This document shows, in pieces, positions 5,802 to 6,518 of a DNA stretch of 6,518 nt. Under the pieces are notes generated by a model. That model was not told the DNA's origin. It ran no database searches and saw nothing but the letters and a program-made list of their open reading frames with translations. The translations under genes and the position numbers were made by a program. Each line of letters begins with the position of its first letter. Within the stretch, counting starts at the first letter, position 1. Where the stretch lies: positions 1 to 6,518 of the forward strand of contig DAHZZC010000586.1 in assembly GCA_027435495.1 (NCBI GenBank), in the 5' to 3' direction. Source of the stretch: Planctomycetales bacterium. Lineage in GTDB: Bacteria; Planctomycetota; Planctomycetia; Isosphaerales; Isosphaeraceae.

Positions 5802-6189
5802 ATCAACAGATCAGGGCAGCCGCAGGCCACGCAGGGCCCGCCAGCCGGCGGACAAAAAAGGGGTCCACGAACCTCGTCGTCTGGCCTCGCCCCGGCGCGG
5901 CCGGCGCGCGGCCTCGTCACAAATCGACCCGGCTCGATGCCAGACCAGATCACTCGATCCCGCTCGAAGCCCGATCCGATCGCCAGGGCGGCAACCGGCC
6001 GGACGTGCCCCATCGGGACGGGCCAGGGCACCCGATCGAGCGGTACAGGGGCCGTTCGCCGGGGCCGACCCACACGGGTCAGACCCCTTGCCACAAGGGT
6101 AATCGATCGCGTGCGCCCCCGGCGCGGCCTCCCAAAAAGTCCCGCTGAGTCCCGCCGGGTCCCACCGGGCGCCGGGCCGGGGCGGGTCC
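5802..6189. other. GC-rich non-coding gap between gyrB and the SNF2 gene
   Basis: No protein is recognised here. Long open frames exist on both strands, but they are Arg/Pro/Gly-rich and look like open frames produced by high GC. Two compact perfect hairpins sit side by side: GACCC/GGGTC with loop ACAC (6067-6080) and CCCTTG/CAAGGG with loop CCA (6085-6099). Neither is followed by a T tract on the minus strand, so they are not classical terminators. A 10-base tandem repeat lies closer to gyrB (6138-6167). No clear -35/-10 pair for the SNF2 gene could be picked out by eye, although its promoter may lie here given the distance from gyrB. Confidence 0.6.
6138..6167. repeat. 10-base tandem repeat, three copies, just downstream of gyrB
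   Basis: AGTCCCGCTG, AGTCCCGCCG and GGTCCCACCG follow head to tail with one or two changes between neighbours. The array lies 23 bases past the gyrB stop. It could help end or stabilise the gyrB transcript, but nothing proves this. Confidence 0.6.
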
Positions 6190-6518
6190 TCAAACATCCA
6201 GGTTCTTCACCTCGAGAGCGTGCTTCTCGATGAACTCGCGTCGGGGCTCGACATCGTCGCCCATGAGGGTGGAAAACAGGTCATTCGCCGCGGCCACGTC
6301 CTCAAGACGCACCTGCAAGAGCGTCCGCCGCGTCGGGTCCATGGTGGTCTCCCAGAGCTGGTCGGCATCCATCTCGCCCAGCCCCTTGAATCGCGTGATC
6401 TTCATCCCCTTCTCGCCGATCCGACGCACCGTGGGTACCAGCGCCCGGAGGTCGGCCAGGGGATACGTCTCGCCATCACGGTGCAGGACAAACCGCGGCG
6501 GCGGCTCGTCGCCGGTAA
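6190..6518 (-). CDS. gyrB: DNA gyrase subunit B, C-terminal part (5' end outside window)
   Basis: The minus-strand frame is open from the window edge (6518) to TGA at 6190-6192, giving about 108 C-terminal residues. It includes the near-universal GyrB block ITRFKGLGEMDADQLWETTM, then DPTRRTLLQV and the ending LEVKNLDV. These belong to the end of the TOPRIM region and the C-terminal gyrase B domain, which contact DNA and GyrA. GyrB supplies the ATPase that drives negative supercoiling by the GyrA2B2 enzyme. An internal GTG at 6427-6429 could be mistaken for a start, but upstream codons (RDGETYPLADLRALVPTV) continue the conserved protein, so the gene is cut only by the window. ParE is the main alternative; the QLWETTMDP wording and the C-terminal tail favour GyrB. 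Confidence 0.93.
   Translation of the reverse strand, partial: TGDEPPPRFVLHRDGETYPLADLRALVPTVRRIGEKGMKITRFKGLGEMDADQLWETTMDPTRRTLLQVRLEDVAAANDLFSTLMGDDVEPRREFIEKHALEVKNLDV

Noticed and set aside
5854..5873. Rho-independent terminator on the minus strand (weak stem GGTT/GACC then T6)
   Set aside because: The stem is only about four base pairs with a wobble, two bases separate it from the T run, and it lies over 300 bases beyond the gyrB stop. Too weak to call.
5811..6197. Minus-strand 128-residue open frame between gyrB and the SNF2 gene
   Set aside because: It overlaps the end of gyrB, is dominated by Arg/Gly/Pro/Ala, has no Shine-Dalgarno and no recognisable family.

Overview
The window is a GC-rich bacterial chromosomal segment in which every supported gene lies on the minus strand. 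The gene set suggests a planctomycete, possibly Isosphaera-like: a SWIM zinc finger fused to a SNF2 helicase through Pro/Gly/Arg-rich linkers, a gyrB whose product ends in LEVKNLDV, and non-coding gaps filled with GTGGTCA heptads and dispersed palindromes. This assignment is an inference from style; no rRNA or other taxonomic marker was available.

Reading along the minus strand (right to left in the window), the order is: (1) the 3' end of gyrB (6190-6518, truncated by the window edge); (2) a roughly 390-base GC-rich gap with small hairpins and a three-copy 10-base repeat; (3) a 1205-residue SWIM/SNF2-type ATPase (2184-5801); (4) a roughly 500-base gap with three related REP-like hairpin copies, a 9-base tandem repeat and, at its end, a plausible sigma-70 promoter and a strong Shine-Dalgarno for the next gene; (5) larE (815-1684, TTG start), a sulfur transferase for the nickel-pincer nucleotide cofactor; (6) an array of 21 GTGGTCA heptads with G-rich spacers, starting inside the larE stop codon; (7) a 126-residue four-helix-bundle protein of the 23S rRNA intervening-sequence (S23/IVP, Avd-like) family (117-497); (8) a second heptad array in the opposite orientation, starting three bases after that gene's stop and running off the left edge.

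The genes do not form an obvious pathway. gyrB and the SNF2 protein both concern DNA topology or remodelling but are separated by a long gap. larE stands without larA, larB or larC in view. The most interesting part is the left 820 bases: a small four-helix-bundle gene bracketed by inverted arrays of one heptad family, with one array edge apparently supplying the stop codon of larE. This looks like a compact inserted unit, possibly a non-autonomous mobile element; that interpretation is a hypothesis.
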